Part shown: piece by piece, positions 1 to 11,222 of the stretch
How the letters are laid out: the number at the start of each line of letters is the position of its first letter
Numbering within the stretch: the stretch's first letter is position 1
Assembly (NCBI GenBank): GCA_020081605.1
Contig: JAHREC010000009.1
Coordinates: 2,728,001 to 2,792,000, forward strand
Origin: Albifimbria verrucaria
Lineage: Eukaryota > Ascomycota > Sordariomycetes > Hypocreales > Stachybotryaceae
Direction of reading: 5' to 3'
Length of the DNA: 64,000 nucleotides
Program-made: the position numbers and the translations under genes
Notes under the pieces: generated by a model
What the model saw: only the letters and a program-made list of their open reading frames with translations
Databases searched by the model: none
Told to the model about the DNA's origin: nothing

Positions 1-1599
1 CATTTTTCTCCCTACCATAATGTAGCTACTCACCCTACCCATCGAACTCACGCAAATGATACTTTTCTACTGCATTCTCGCTCGAGGTGTAGGCGTGGGC
101 TTCGATTAAGGCTAGGAACCAGGCATGCCGACTATGCTATGATATGGTAGAATTTATCCTTTAACAAAACTTAGCCACGGCACATAATGTACTAAAGTCG
201 CCGCCAGAGGGAAGTGTGAAGATCATGAAGAGACTGCTAGAGCATGGTATATCGTCTTTGGATACAAGTTATTCTAGAGGTGTTCTCCCAAAGATTATTA
301 GGGAGAGCATACCGCTGTGCTTACGTTGGTGTTGCAAAGGGTTACATGGTTTCCCAATGTGAATACAAAATGTGTGTTTCAGGAGGCGTCGTCTAGGGGC
401 TGGAACCAATGACGGATATTCTAATGGCGATGAAAGCGGAAAATATAATTGTACGATAACAAGATATGTCCCATAATGATAGAATGGAGAGGCAAATATG
501 TACCAGTTTAGCGTATAATCTTTTGAAGTTTATACTATGCTCACGAAAAACGAAAACAAGGGGAACAAGACAAAAATAGTTGGGGAAGGAGTTCATAAAG
601 CAATATGTGTGTTAACGCATCCTACCGCATTGAAAGTCGATGAAGTATCCGGCGGGAAACAGACACAATGCCAGAAGAAGGAGAGTGCATTGCTGGTGGT
701 ATAAGAAGCCGTGCTATATTGGGATACACCAGAAGCGTAGTCGATTTGTAGCGATGGACGCTAATGCTTGCGCAAGACGTGGTGTTGCATACATTACGTG
801 TTATCCGACAGACTTGTCGAGAGGAACCAATTGGAATCAATGCTGTGTATCCTTATTTAAATTATCTGTTTCATAGCAGTTGAATTATTAGTGGTTGTGA
901 GTCAGTGTTCCATTTTCTGAAGGGTTGAGTTAAATGGGTGGCTTCGTACAAACATGGAGTATAAGTCGAAACACATAAGCCAGAGATAGAGTCATAGGGT
1001 TCGGTAACATTATTTATGGAGTCGACGCAAACGTCTCCCCATTGTTGACAGCAACTGATACTATGACGGATACAAAAGGGGTCCATACGACCAGTTCCCG
1101 CCTCTCCCGGTTGACGCTAATGCCATTGAGCGTTTCGTGTGCCCGTGCTTATGATGGCATTGCTCAATACGGACCGAGCGGGAGTAATGTCCTTGATCGA
1201 CGCAAATTAAAATGCCAAATGCATCGAAAAGCTCTAGAAGAGGCGTCAAATTCTGAAGTCCGTGCTGGGATGATCCTGCTAAAGTGCAAATTACACGACA
1301 CGACTAGGGCCATAACGGCCCGTCTCATTGGAAACGACCCCTGGCATTAGGGCGAAAATCCTCCACTTGGGCATGTTTGGGCGCTATGTGCCTTGGAAAG
1401 GTTGGGCATCCAAGGTCTATCCTGTGAGCCAAATGCCCAATGCTATGGCGGGCAAATCTGTTAAGAAGGTCAACAGTAGCTGCATGTCCGTCCCAGCAAC
1501 TCAAACGTCTGCATATCGCTTCTGCACGTTGTTGTTTAGGATTAAGCTAACGCAGGCCAAGCCGTAGCTGCAGCCACCTTATCCTTTGGTCAGCCAGTC
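1..1599. other. no gene recognised
   Basis: The frames here are short, overlap on both strands and show no recognisable domain. I see no introns joining them, no RNA gene and no repeat array. It may be promoter or decayed sequence at the window edge. Confidence 0.5.
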
Positions 1600-2653
1600 A
1601 TGGGTCCTTCAACACAACAACAGCAACCGGGCTTTGCCCAATTGGAGCAAGCTGCTCTCCACATACTTCGTCTCATCAGTGACACGCCTGGGCTGGAGAA
1701 CACCAAGCTGGCAGTCGTTGGGGATCTGGCACTCCGCAAGTACGTGCCGGAATGTAGGCGCACCGATGTAAGCATGCTTGTCTCATAGGGCGGCCGGGCA
1801 GAAGGACTGACACGATGAACAAGAGCATCGACTTTATCATTAGCAAGTCTTCGTCTCCAGGACGAGTGAGCAAGGAGATTGTCGGCCACCCTATGAGCCC
1901 TCTGACCGAAAGGTCTGGAGCTGTCTACTTCCGGTCCTCAAACGGCTGGGAGGTCGAAGTGAAACTCCTTCCCGACTGGTTGTGTCCATACCTTCCGTCA
2001 GCAGCTCGCCCAGCCCGAGAGGACATCAAGAACTTGCCATACATCTCCTTGGCTGACTTGATTGTATTCAAGGCCGACGCGTGTGGGCTTCGCGATCATG
2101 AGGCGAGCAAGCGACAGGAGGCTCTCGATGCCGCTGCCCTTCTTGACCTCGCATCGGTGCACTCACCACTGCAGGCGGACCAGGACAAGATTGCCCGAAT
2201 CGAGGAATCGCTGGATGATCTTGTCGAGTTTTCTCTGCCAGAGCAGGATATCATCTGGTGGCAACGCCGCCTTGGCAAGTTGACAAAGAGCCAAGAGTCC
2301 ATCCAATCCATCTTGTCCGATCTCGCGGACAGCCCCTGCCTAAGTCGCCGACATCTCCCAGTGCCTCTTCCACCCGTTCTTCCATTTACTCGACAATGTC
2401 GCGAACATCATCGTCTATGAGCTCCATGTCCGCACACTCTATGTCCTCTTCTATATCCTCTCTTGCATCCTCGGAGGATAGGTCGAGCAAACCTGGACGG
2501 CCCAGGAAGATGAGCGTTACCAACAAGGTCCCACGGCACAAGAGACATCCATCATCTGGTGTTGCGCCTACGTCAACGCTGGATGCGGCTATGCAGCATC
2601 TTGACATTGGAAGACCGATGTCTCCAGGTGTATCTTTCACAAACCGTATCTAA
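1600..2653 (+). CDS. nucleotidyltransferase-like hypothetical protein (one intron, one frameshift)
   Basis: Predicted protein of about 332 aa, function not established. The N-terminal half resembles fungal proteins with a nucleotidyltransferase-like fold: a hydrophobic strand ending in VVGDLAL, then CRRTD/SIDFIIS across the splice junction, which would supply acidic residues of the active site. The C-terminal part is Ser-rich, with runs of SS, SM and SP, and is probably disordered. Intron 1768-1823 (56 nt, GTAAGC...AACAAG, branch CTGAC) is phase 0. After 2336 the frame must shift: one C is missing from the CCCC at 2333-2336. With that base restored the reading continues through LPKSPTSPSASS to the stop at 2653, and the exons sum to 333 codons. 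The start at 1600 is the first ATG that keeps the conserved N-terminus. The family assignment is tentative. Confidence 0.65.
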
Positions 2654-3384
2654 ATAGTTGTATGGAGCTGCTGAAAAAGGAAGTAAGAGGAGGAGCAAAA
2701 ACGCCAAGTATAGTGGCAAAGTCTGGAGAAGCGAGGCCACATGGCCTCAGTATACCCAAGGGAATGAAGGAAGATGGGGAGGTTTGTAATACCATGATAG
2801 ATTTGGAGAATGTAGTTTAGAATAGACCAAGCGCTGTGCTATTGTTATTGACTTTAATATAATGCTCTCATGTATAGAAACTGCCCTTGTCAGGCCCTTG
2901 ATGTCTAGGATACTAACATGTTCGCCTCTTATTCAAGTGGCAGATTTTTACTTGGAATACATGCTTCGTAGTCCAAATCCGGGAGACATCCGACACCAGC
3001 CCATCAATGTTGTTTTCTTCTGGTTTACATTGAAGTGTGAAATGCTACACGAAATGTCATCATCCGCTCACCCTAGTGGCATCATGGGTAGATTCGGCGT
3101 TAAGCGGCAGCATCCCAGCAATCTTCAACTCATTGTGTGGGGCAAAGCCAGCCTCAGCCTCATCATCAACTTGCCTCCTCATCATCTTGCCTCAGCATCT
3201 TCCCGGTTGACCACCACCATGACACCAGCTTCACATTTCTCCATTTCCAAGTTCAGTATCTTGTTTTTGAATTTATAATTCGTTACAAACGTACAGGCCT
3301 CCGCAATCATCACGATATCTGTCCCTCTGATTCACGCCTCCATTCTTATTCACTCCAAGGGATGAGGCCGGAGACGACGTTTCC
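2654..3384. other. intergenic
   Basis: The only frames are low-complexity His/Ser-rich ones near 3.1-3.3 kb. This probably holds the 3' end of the upstream gene and the promoter and leader of the next. No other feature seen. Confidence 0.5.
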
Positions 3385-4509
3385 ATGACTGGTGATCGGC
3401 AACCCGTGCCCAAAGATGGGCGAACAAGACACTCATTTGATGTCCTGCATGGCCTTCATCGTGAGATTCTCCAGCGCGCAATCTACAGAGTTATCTCAAC
3501 CGAAACCGCGAAAACTACCTACGCGCAAATCCTTGATGGACTACCGATTAGTGCGGTTGCCCATGATGCTTCCGGCGGGAGGCCTTATGGTGACCACCCC
3601 ATCAACTGGGCTCACGAAGAGCTCTGCCCTGGAATCATGGATAAGATGCACGAGTTTGCAAACAGTTTTAGTCCAGATAGAACTCTGAAATTCGATGCTA
3701 CGGTAATTCCTCGTATCTCATGAAGCTTTGCTAAGGGAGAAACTGACCCAACCTCGGTTTTTGACAGTTGCTTTTTCAGTACCAAGCTGCTGCTCCAGGT
3801 TCGCGGTCCTTCAAGACTCGCTTAATAGAATTGGTCGCAAGATCCATTCATCAGATTGCAGTGATGATCTTCAAGCTCGACCAAAGCCTTCACAAGGAAG
3901 ACGGCATAATCAGCTGGGCGCCACCAAAATCTGACGACTTCTACTGGAGTAAAACCCAAATGGGCCTTTGCCGACCTTATTTGTCCACCCATGGTATGAA
4001 GATTATCAGCAATATCCCGAGGGCGTAGCAGATATGGTCGGTTACTGGGCGGAGGCACGCATTCTAGGGGTGTCGTCCTGTTTGATCGACGAAATCCCGA
4101 GTCGGACGACATTTACTGGCATCCAAATCGAGATAATGTTACATATCGGATATTTATGCTACTGCCGGAGCAAAGGCAAAAGCTGCTTCATTTTCTCACG
4201 TCAAACGACTCTTACCTGCCGTCTCCTCTGCCGATCCTAGGAGACAAGAATAATAGAATACGAATTGATCCGGAAGACCCTATTCAAGACACCGGAATTT
4301 ATCGGGACCTGTGGGAACGTAAAGAACCTCCCTTGGGCACCCCTGACAGGAGGTTAAGAGATGTTTTGGATCACCATGGGGTCGATTATGTCTCTACTGC
4401 AGACTATAACGCTTCATATCATCGTGCAAGTGAACGGATGGACAGGTATCTCTACGGTGATGATGCAGATCCTTGGGAAAGTGCTAGTGATGACGATAGG
4501 CGACCATAG
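3385..4509 (+). CDS. hypothetical fungal protein (one intron, two frameshifts)
   Basis: About 353 aa, function unknown. Exon 1 (3385-3702) joins exon 2 (from 3768) across intron 3703-3767 (65 nt, GTAATT...GACAG, branch ACTGAC), phase 0. The conserved-looking core is rich in aromatic residues, with [15 protein letters not shown] and [11 protein letters not shown]. The tail is charged and acidic. Two single-base deletions break the frame: one G missing at GGG 3962-3964 and one G missing at GGGG 4067-4070. With both restored the exons add up to 354 codons including the stop. No signal peptide or membrane segment is apparent. I do not recognise the family. Confidence 0.6.
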
Positions 4510-5321
4510 AACAACGGACAAAGGGCGAGTAGTTTTGTAAGATAGATCATTAAACAAGCCAGGAGCTCCACAAATGGAGCTGGAATAACAAAATTAGTAG
4601 CTCTGTTCAACAGAAGTACGTCGAGACCATCACGCTCTCCAAAGTGAAGAACCTCCTCAAAATAGGTAGATGGGCTGAACCCCGCCCGCCTCGCATAGTT
4701 GGTGGCAATAGAAAGAGACCCCTTAATCCAGAGACGCAAAATGAAGGTGCTCATTGATGGCAGACGAAGGAAAAAGCAGCAATGCAGCTAATGCCATAAA
4801 TGCTCACTTGGGGTCTGAGGGCGTGGCTATGGGGACCATAGTAACCGGCTGTGGAGAACTTCGGCCAAATATATAATGGCCTATTGATGTCGCAAAATCC
4901 AATTCATCTATGGCGTAACGTGGTGTCTATGCGCAATGCATTCCAAGTTGTCCTGTAACCAGAATTTAGTCCGGATTACCACTACGAATTGGGCGATACT
5001 TTGCGACTACCTTTAATACCCTGGTAGGAAGTTACATATAGACCTATGACTCGCTCATGTAGCAGCCTGAAACTCTAGGTGTCATAGTCTTGAGAACCGA
5101 CATGAATATGGAATCATTGTTCCCATTGCGTCGAAGCCCTGTGATTCGCAATGAATCAAATGAGTGACTTGAATAGATGCAGTAACAGATCACAGTCAAT
5201 GTTGTTCTATAGAAAGACTAGCATATATGGGATCATCGCTTGTTAAATGCAATGAGACTCATGTCCCGCGAAATGCAGAGAATCATTTCATGATTGATTC
5301 AGTAACATTTGCTGCCACAGC
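4510..5321. other. intergenic, between convergent genes
   Basis: It lies between a plus-strand gene and a minus-strand gene, so it should hold two 3' ends. I see no supported coding frame, RNA gene or repeat. Confidence 0.5.
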
Positions 5322-6666
5322 TTACTTTAACTCATTCCCAAGTTTTCCGACTCCCTCATATGCCGGCAACGCCCACCTCTTCATCCATGCTGCGCCCAAC
5401 ACCTGCTCTGCATTCGGTCGATCTTTGGGCTTCCAGGTTAACATCGAACGCAAGAGCTCAAATAGAGCAGCTTTCTCTTCATCATCGATAGTCACCATGC
5501 CAAAAGATCGCCTTGGCATCTGCACCCATAGGTCAAAACGCCTATCCCAATTCCATATATCACACTCATTGCTAAGTGGATTTCCATTATCGTCAAACCA
5601 TTCGGAAAGGTTTTGGAACCTATCCCGCCACTCAGACGGCAGAGGACCTTGTAAATGAATCTGTTGCGCTGTTATATCGTCTTGCGGCGCAATGATTCCG
5701 TCTATGAGGGATCCGTGAGCAAATAGCTCAAAAATGGTACAACCGAGGCTCCATATATCTGGCGCGAACGACAAGGGCGTCTTTGGCTCGAAGAAAGCTT
5801 CAGGAGGGCAGATCACTAGAGGTGTATATGATTTAAACCATGACTTATCTGCCGGACGAAAAGCAACACCAAAATCACTTAATAACAGTCTTGCTTCGTT
5901 GAGACCAGCTGTTTCGCTTGCCACACTAAGTCGTATAGGTGGAACGACATGAGAAGGAACCCCTAATAGTGAAGAAGTTGGTGTTCCGTCAAGGCGCACG
6001 ACAAGCTCAGGTTCCGGGGCTCCAAACTTGGCATACAACTGTTCTACCGAGAGGTTATTGTGGGAAACCGGTAATTGGAGGAGAAGATTTCCAAGATGAA
6101 GATCTGGCAGAGAGTCACTAGGAGATCAAATAAGGGGCGAAAGCAGGGCAAGGCGCACCTCCATGGGCATAATCTTGAGAATGGATCAGAGAAACGGCCA
6201 TGACAAGCTGGGCGGCCAGAGATCTTGCCGTGTCGAGTTGGAACAACCGCGACTTAGAGATGTTTTTGGCGTCTTTTAGGGTGCATCTCGATGGGGTTGT
6301 CACGAAGCAAAGATGAGTTCGATTAGGGCCTTGGACACTAAAGCGGTACAGGACTATAGGGATCAGGAGCACCGTGTCTCTTGCCTTGCGGCGCTGAGCG
6401 AGCCCTGTTTTCAGCTCAGATAGAATCGTCACTTCTCGTTCATCTGAGTTTGCAATACCAAATTTGATGTCAACATAATTAGATGTCTGTTCATCAAGAG
6501 AAAGCGAAGCGGTGGAGAATGTGCCATGGCCGAGCTCGTGAACCACACGGTATCGCCCATGAAGATGGTCGTTGATATGAACGGGGTGGTACCCTCCTAG
6601 CTGGTAATCCTCGAGGCTCTCCACGTCCTCAATGTACTCGTATTTGAAGCTGGAATCTGGCATCAT
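5322..6666 (-). CDS. SRPK-like protein kinase
   Basis: Serine/threonine kinase-like protein of 429 aa, resembling the divergent SR-protein-kinase-like proteins common in filamentous fungi. Exon 1 (6666-6159) and exon 2 (6103-5322) are joined over intron 6158-6104 (55 nt, GTGCGC...GCCAG). The sum is exactly 430 codons, so this gene needs no correction. Visible motifs, in order: GYHPVHINDHLHGRY lead-in typical of SRPKs, glycine loop ELGHGTFSTA, VAIK-type lysine in YVDIKFG, catalytic loop HGDLHLGN created at the splice junction, DFG in LLSDFGVAF, APE-like CPPEAFF, and DIWSLGC. The catalytic loop lacks the usual HRD arginine and has His at the usual lysine position. ATG 6666 is preferred. A longer reading could start at 6816, but its extra 50 residues look like leader sequence. 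Confidence 0.85.
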
Positions 6667-8500
6667 TGAATGAGCTAACTGTGAAAAGTGGCGAGTCTCT
6701 CGCGCTGTATATTGACGGCTGAGGTGACACGACGGTTGCTGCAGCACGCGCCACGGTCGGGCCCAAGAGAAGCGCAACCTCGTCTGAGTCATGTACATAT
6801 GGCAGGGGAGGAGCATAGAATGTGGTCTGAACGGATGAAAGGACTAGGGAGCCGGGCGGAATGAACTGGCGGGCGGCGACCCCGACCAGGATGCCTACGC
6901 CGGATACAATTCGCGTGTCTCATTGAGGTTGGTGGAGCCTGGTTAGAGTGTTGGTGTTGGTGATGCGCACTCAGTACAGATTATAGAGTAGCACGCGCTA
7001 ACCTGGCCCCTGTAAAACCGTACGCGGACCCCAGAGGCTCAACGCAGAGTACAGAAGCGAGGTTCAGTCTACAACAACAATCAATGGCCGGCGCCAAAAG
7101 GATCCTAGAGGAATGCATGCGACGTTTAGCTACAAGACCCAAGACCACCTCGGCCGCGAAACTCATGTGGCCTGCCATGGCTACGTGAATGATGCAAAAG
7201 TCCTGGATTTGAGAGAGGCGACTCATGCACCCTAGGAATCGGATTCAACTAAAAGAGATCAGGCCATGAGGTGTGGCCAAGTGCGGACGAGCTTTGGGAA
7301 GCTCCTGAGATTGGTTACGGACATTTGTTTGAGAAATAACGGGGCGTTGATACTTTTGTTCGATGAGATTAGACGCCAAAGCCAGAAACCAAAAATGGTA
7401 AAGATATGTAGCATTTATATATTGCTATTACTATATTTGATTAACCATTAGCTGTGTGGTTATCATAGCTTTTGATCGATTTGATATAAACCATTCAGGG
7501 CTCATGGTTATCTGTCTTTACACATGCGTGTTGTGATGAGTGACGAAGTGTTCTTCAGCCCAACACATATCAAATGCCTGGCCAACAAGGGCTGGAGATA
7601 TCGTCCACGTTTCTTGGCGAAACACCCAGCTACCACATCATTTTTAGAATCCTTGCCTGACGAAATGTCCTTTGCTATCGCCACCGGGGCCCCTCGAATA
7701 GGCACAGGCATGAGGCAAGACTGGGTACTGTAGCAAATCCACAAACAAGTCTATCGAAGCACTCGGCAACCCTATATCCATGAAGAAGGTTTTGATCTTT
7801 TCAAATACATTTTGACTATCTCTGTTGCCTAAATACTATCCTTAGAGGTTCTGGGTGTGTACCACAGCTGCTGCAGTGGACCCTGATCCTCGTGGGCCCT
7901 GGCCTCAAAGGGGCATATATCTTTCTTTACTGAATCAAGAAGTCCACAAAGGGAAGCTTTACATCCGGACCCCATTCTTCTCCAAGCAGAGTACGAACAC
8001 CTGAGGCATCTTCACCGGAAATATGAATCTGATTCAAAAACCTAACGAGTCAGGTCCTAAGCAATTAAAAGCTTTGGGATATGCGAGAGCCGCTTACAAA
8101 GAGCATCCAAGGAATTGCAGATTTTATCTCTATCCTTTCTTAGCACATCTTCAAAGGAAAACAAGGATCAGGTCAGCCTTATCGGCATAACATGAAGGAC
8201 TCGAACTCTAATCGATGTTAGAGCATACAGTTTGTACATTCGGGTGCGCTGGGAAATTTTTAAGCCAGGAGCACATCTTTCGAGAATGCGTCCTAGGTTA
8301 ACTTCAAGGGTGCTACGGCGGATGCGGAGGCTCTGAGACTTTACAACTACACCGGCTGGTTTATACTAGCGTGGCGACAATCGTACAGTCATGACTCGCT
8401 ATATTCTCTGCACTTTCGTTCATGGTAAAGTTGTGGATTCCTACGATACCACACCCCTAGGTATTCATTTCAAAGTCCTCATATGATTTGTTCCGTGTTC
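6667..8500. other. no gene recognised
   Basis: The minus-strand frame 6667-6816 is continuous with the kinase but probably untranslated. Small frames at 7.0-7.2 and 7.5-7.7 kb exist on both strands at once, without domains or convincing splice partners. No tRNA or repeat seen. Confidence 0.45.
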
Positions 8501-9702
8501 TCAACTCGACTTGACACCCCACTTCTCGTTCTCCTCTGCTTCGGCTTTTTTCATATTCTGTGCTGCTTCCATGGCGGATTGGCGAACCTCCTCACTCAAA
8601 CTGGTCTCATTCTTGGCGATATCTTCAAGGCGAGAAATCCAAAAGTGCCAACGTTGAGGGCACATACGCCCTGGTCCATCATAAAGCGAATTCTTCGCAC
8701 CACCCGTCTTTTGATTGTCGGACCGTGCCCAATTGTAGAATAGTTGGGGAGCATGAGCCATCCAGCGGCTAACACCTAGCAATATGCACTCGTGATTGGA
8801 TACGTGCAGTGCATATTCAGGGGTGTCCAAGTCACCCTGGAACTCCCAATTTTCCTCGAGCCCTTCGGTTAGAACATCGTACCCGAAAAAGGCATCTCCA
8901 TCAAACCTGTCCCCGCCAACCGCGCAAAGAATGAGCACTCGTTATGGAAACTCTTAACATGCTCCGGTCTGGTCAGAGGATCATCTATATGTGGGGCTGT
9001 TGAAAAGTGGTCAGATGTTTACGCCTCTGGAAGAATTAGAAAGGGGCTGGTGTCAGACATACCGTCCCACAAATGTAACATGTGCTCAGAAAGTTTTGGT
9101 AGCCATTCCCAAGTGAAATTGGCTTCCTAAGTAAGCATATGATTAGCTATAAATGAGGGTTTTATGAAGAGAATTGATGAATACTCACCCCATAAGGGAA
9201 ATAGCCCTTTTCCTTAACTAAGAATTGTAGAACTTTTATGAATCGTTCTTGTATCTCGTCCGTCGCATCGGGGTCTATCGCGATATCGCAGACAATGTCC
9301 CACAATTCGTAACAATATGAGTCCAGCTCTTCCCAATTCTTCTGAATCATATCCGGGGTATAGGTGATGTTGTTAATGCAATCATTTCCTTTACAGGATC
9401 ATCCTCCTCGATCTCTTCATCCTCAGGCTCATCAAAATACTTTTCACCAGGCAGTAGTTGCCCGTCGTCGTCGAGCAGAACTACAGTTCGACGTATAGGT
9501 AGTTTTGCCAGTCGACGATCGTCGCAAGTGGGACGAAGTTTAGCTATTCGGTGAGCTGCCTCCATGGCGGTTTTGTCCGTAGGAGGATACATGGCATGAT
9601 TCAATGCTTCAAGAGTTTCATTTTGCATATATGAAAAGGGTCTCTCAACTGGACAGGGAACTTGAAAAGCGGTGGATCCTCAAGGCGAGTCTTAGATGCC
9701 AT
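8501..9702 (-). CDS. hypothetical fungal protein, DUF3632-like
   Basis: About 358 aa, function unknown. The general layout recalls the fungal DUF3632 family: an N-terminal acidic segment, then a helical region with WEELDSYCYELWDIVCDIA, then a C-terminal region with FGYDVLTEGLEENWEF. This link is only a resemblance. Introns are 9188-9127 (GTGAGT...CTTAG) and 9062-8997 (GTATGT...ACAG). Three single bases are missing relative to an open frame: at GGG 9638-9640, GGGG 9355-9358 and CCCC 8911-8914 (plus-strand letters). With them restored the total is 359 codons. ATG 9702 opens MASKTRLEDPPLF, just upstream of the first shift. Confidence 0.65.
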
Positions 9703-10525
9703 TGTTGCTGGTGAAAAATTGTGCCAATCAGGTACAGTACCAGCGTAGTGCTCCGTAAATGTTTACTCTTATGCGCAGAAAGGATTTTAGGATTTGAATA
9801 CAGTAGGACCTAGGGACAATTTATATCTCAGGACAACAAGGCGGTCTTTGTTGATTCCTCACGTGGGAAACACGAGGTTTTTTGTTAAATATTCCTTGCA
9901 AAGACCAACATGCGTAACTCTGGAGCATGCCTGTTGCTCTTTGTTGGCTACTTGAAAGGCAAAAGCTTGCCCCTAATCTCAATCTTGTATACTTTACTGT
10001 ACAGTATATACCGTGATATATAGTACATACTGTACAAGATGTATAAGCCATTGAGTAAGTGCCAAGGGCGGCCGTTTGAATGGTCGTTTAGTCTATATTT
10101 ACCAATCTTACAGTACTACAGTAACTGAATTACACAGTAGTACAGTTCAGTATGTACTGTACCGGTGGAGGAATCTTTCACTTGCATAAAGAAGCATCAC
10201 GTGTCGTTTACCTGTTCTCAAAATGGATACATAACCGTGCACCATTCTGTGTAACAAAGGTGCAACTAGACGTGACCCTTGGCAGCAACAGCTTAACATG
10301 TAATCTCATGGTGTGCGGTACAATACTCTGTACTGTACCTACGTTTAGCACAGGATATTACTGTATCTATGTATGTACCGGTACTGTAATACTGTAGGTA
10401 GTTTCGCAATCTTCAAAGACATACTCGCATGAGGGCCATGCACCAAGCGCCATGGTGTAGGACTAGTTGCGTGAACCCGCATACAGGGAAGTTAATACTG
10501 TAAAGCAAGCCTGTTAAAATACATA
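9703..10525. repeat. TACTGTAC/TACAGTA-rich intergenic stretch
   Basis: From about 9.98 to 10.41 kb the sequence is crowded with partly palindromic TACTGTAC, TACAGTA and GTACCGGTA words in both orientations. The same words occur right after 16371, on the other side of the NLR element. That suggests the element landed inside such a region. No coding sequence is supported here. Confidence 0.5.
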
Positions 10526-10612
10526 CAGTAGGGTTCAGGTTTACCGTCCGCCAATCTAAACTTTATTTCTTTCCAGACTGGTCCATTTTTGGTCCCGTGT
10601 GGCGCATGCACA
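10526..10612 (+). repeat. left terminal inverted repeat
   Basis: It matches the reverse complement of 16285-16371 over its whole length with few substitutions. Shared blocks include ACCGTCCGCCA, TCTAAACTTTA and CTGGTCCATTTTTGGTCCCG. A weaker match continues to about 10690, ending near GCCTCAG. Confidence 0.8.
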
Positions 10613-11222
10613 ATGCGTAGCTTGCCTCTGGAAGTAGCCCTGGCGTCGAAGCATTAACAGCTAAGTTGATGCCTCAGACATAAACATTGGTCAACCATCT
10701 GAAAGTGGCCAGGCGGCCTTTTATGCCTCTTATAACACAACGCTTCAAAATCGACTCAATAGTGTTTCATCCTTCGATGGTTTCATGACTAACTCCCGAG
10801 AAACGTGAGAAGGTTGGTGCTCTATTGTACTCCTTGAAGATGACCCAAGGATATGGCCTAAATGGTCGCTTTTACCGAGCATAGCCTATGCAGGATCCGA
10901 GCGACTGTACTCCCCGAACACATTGGCCCTGACTCCAAGGCAACTCCTTAGATGCATGCTGCCCTTTCTAAATGAGAAGCATTATACTCTACATCGTGTA
11001 CTGCATTCACTTTCGCCAGGTTTTCGTAGTGTCATCTGCAAGCTAAACCCTCAAGGCTGAGCTTACATCCGGGTGCAACGGTTGCCTGATTCAGCCGCAG
11101 CAGGTTATTATATGCTTACCCCGCATCCAGATCATGATGGTGCTTTTACTGAATCCACTCATTTTCTGAAGTCAAGCATACAGGATACAGTTTGCAGAAC
11201 ACACGAGTCCAGCTTCTTTATA

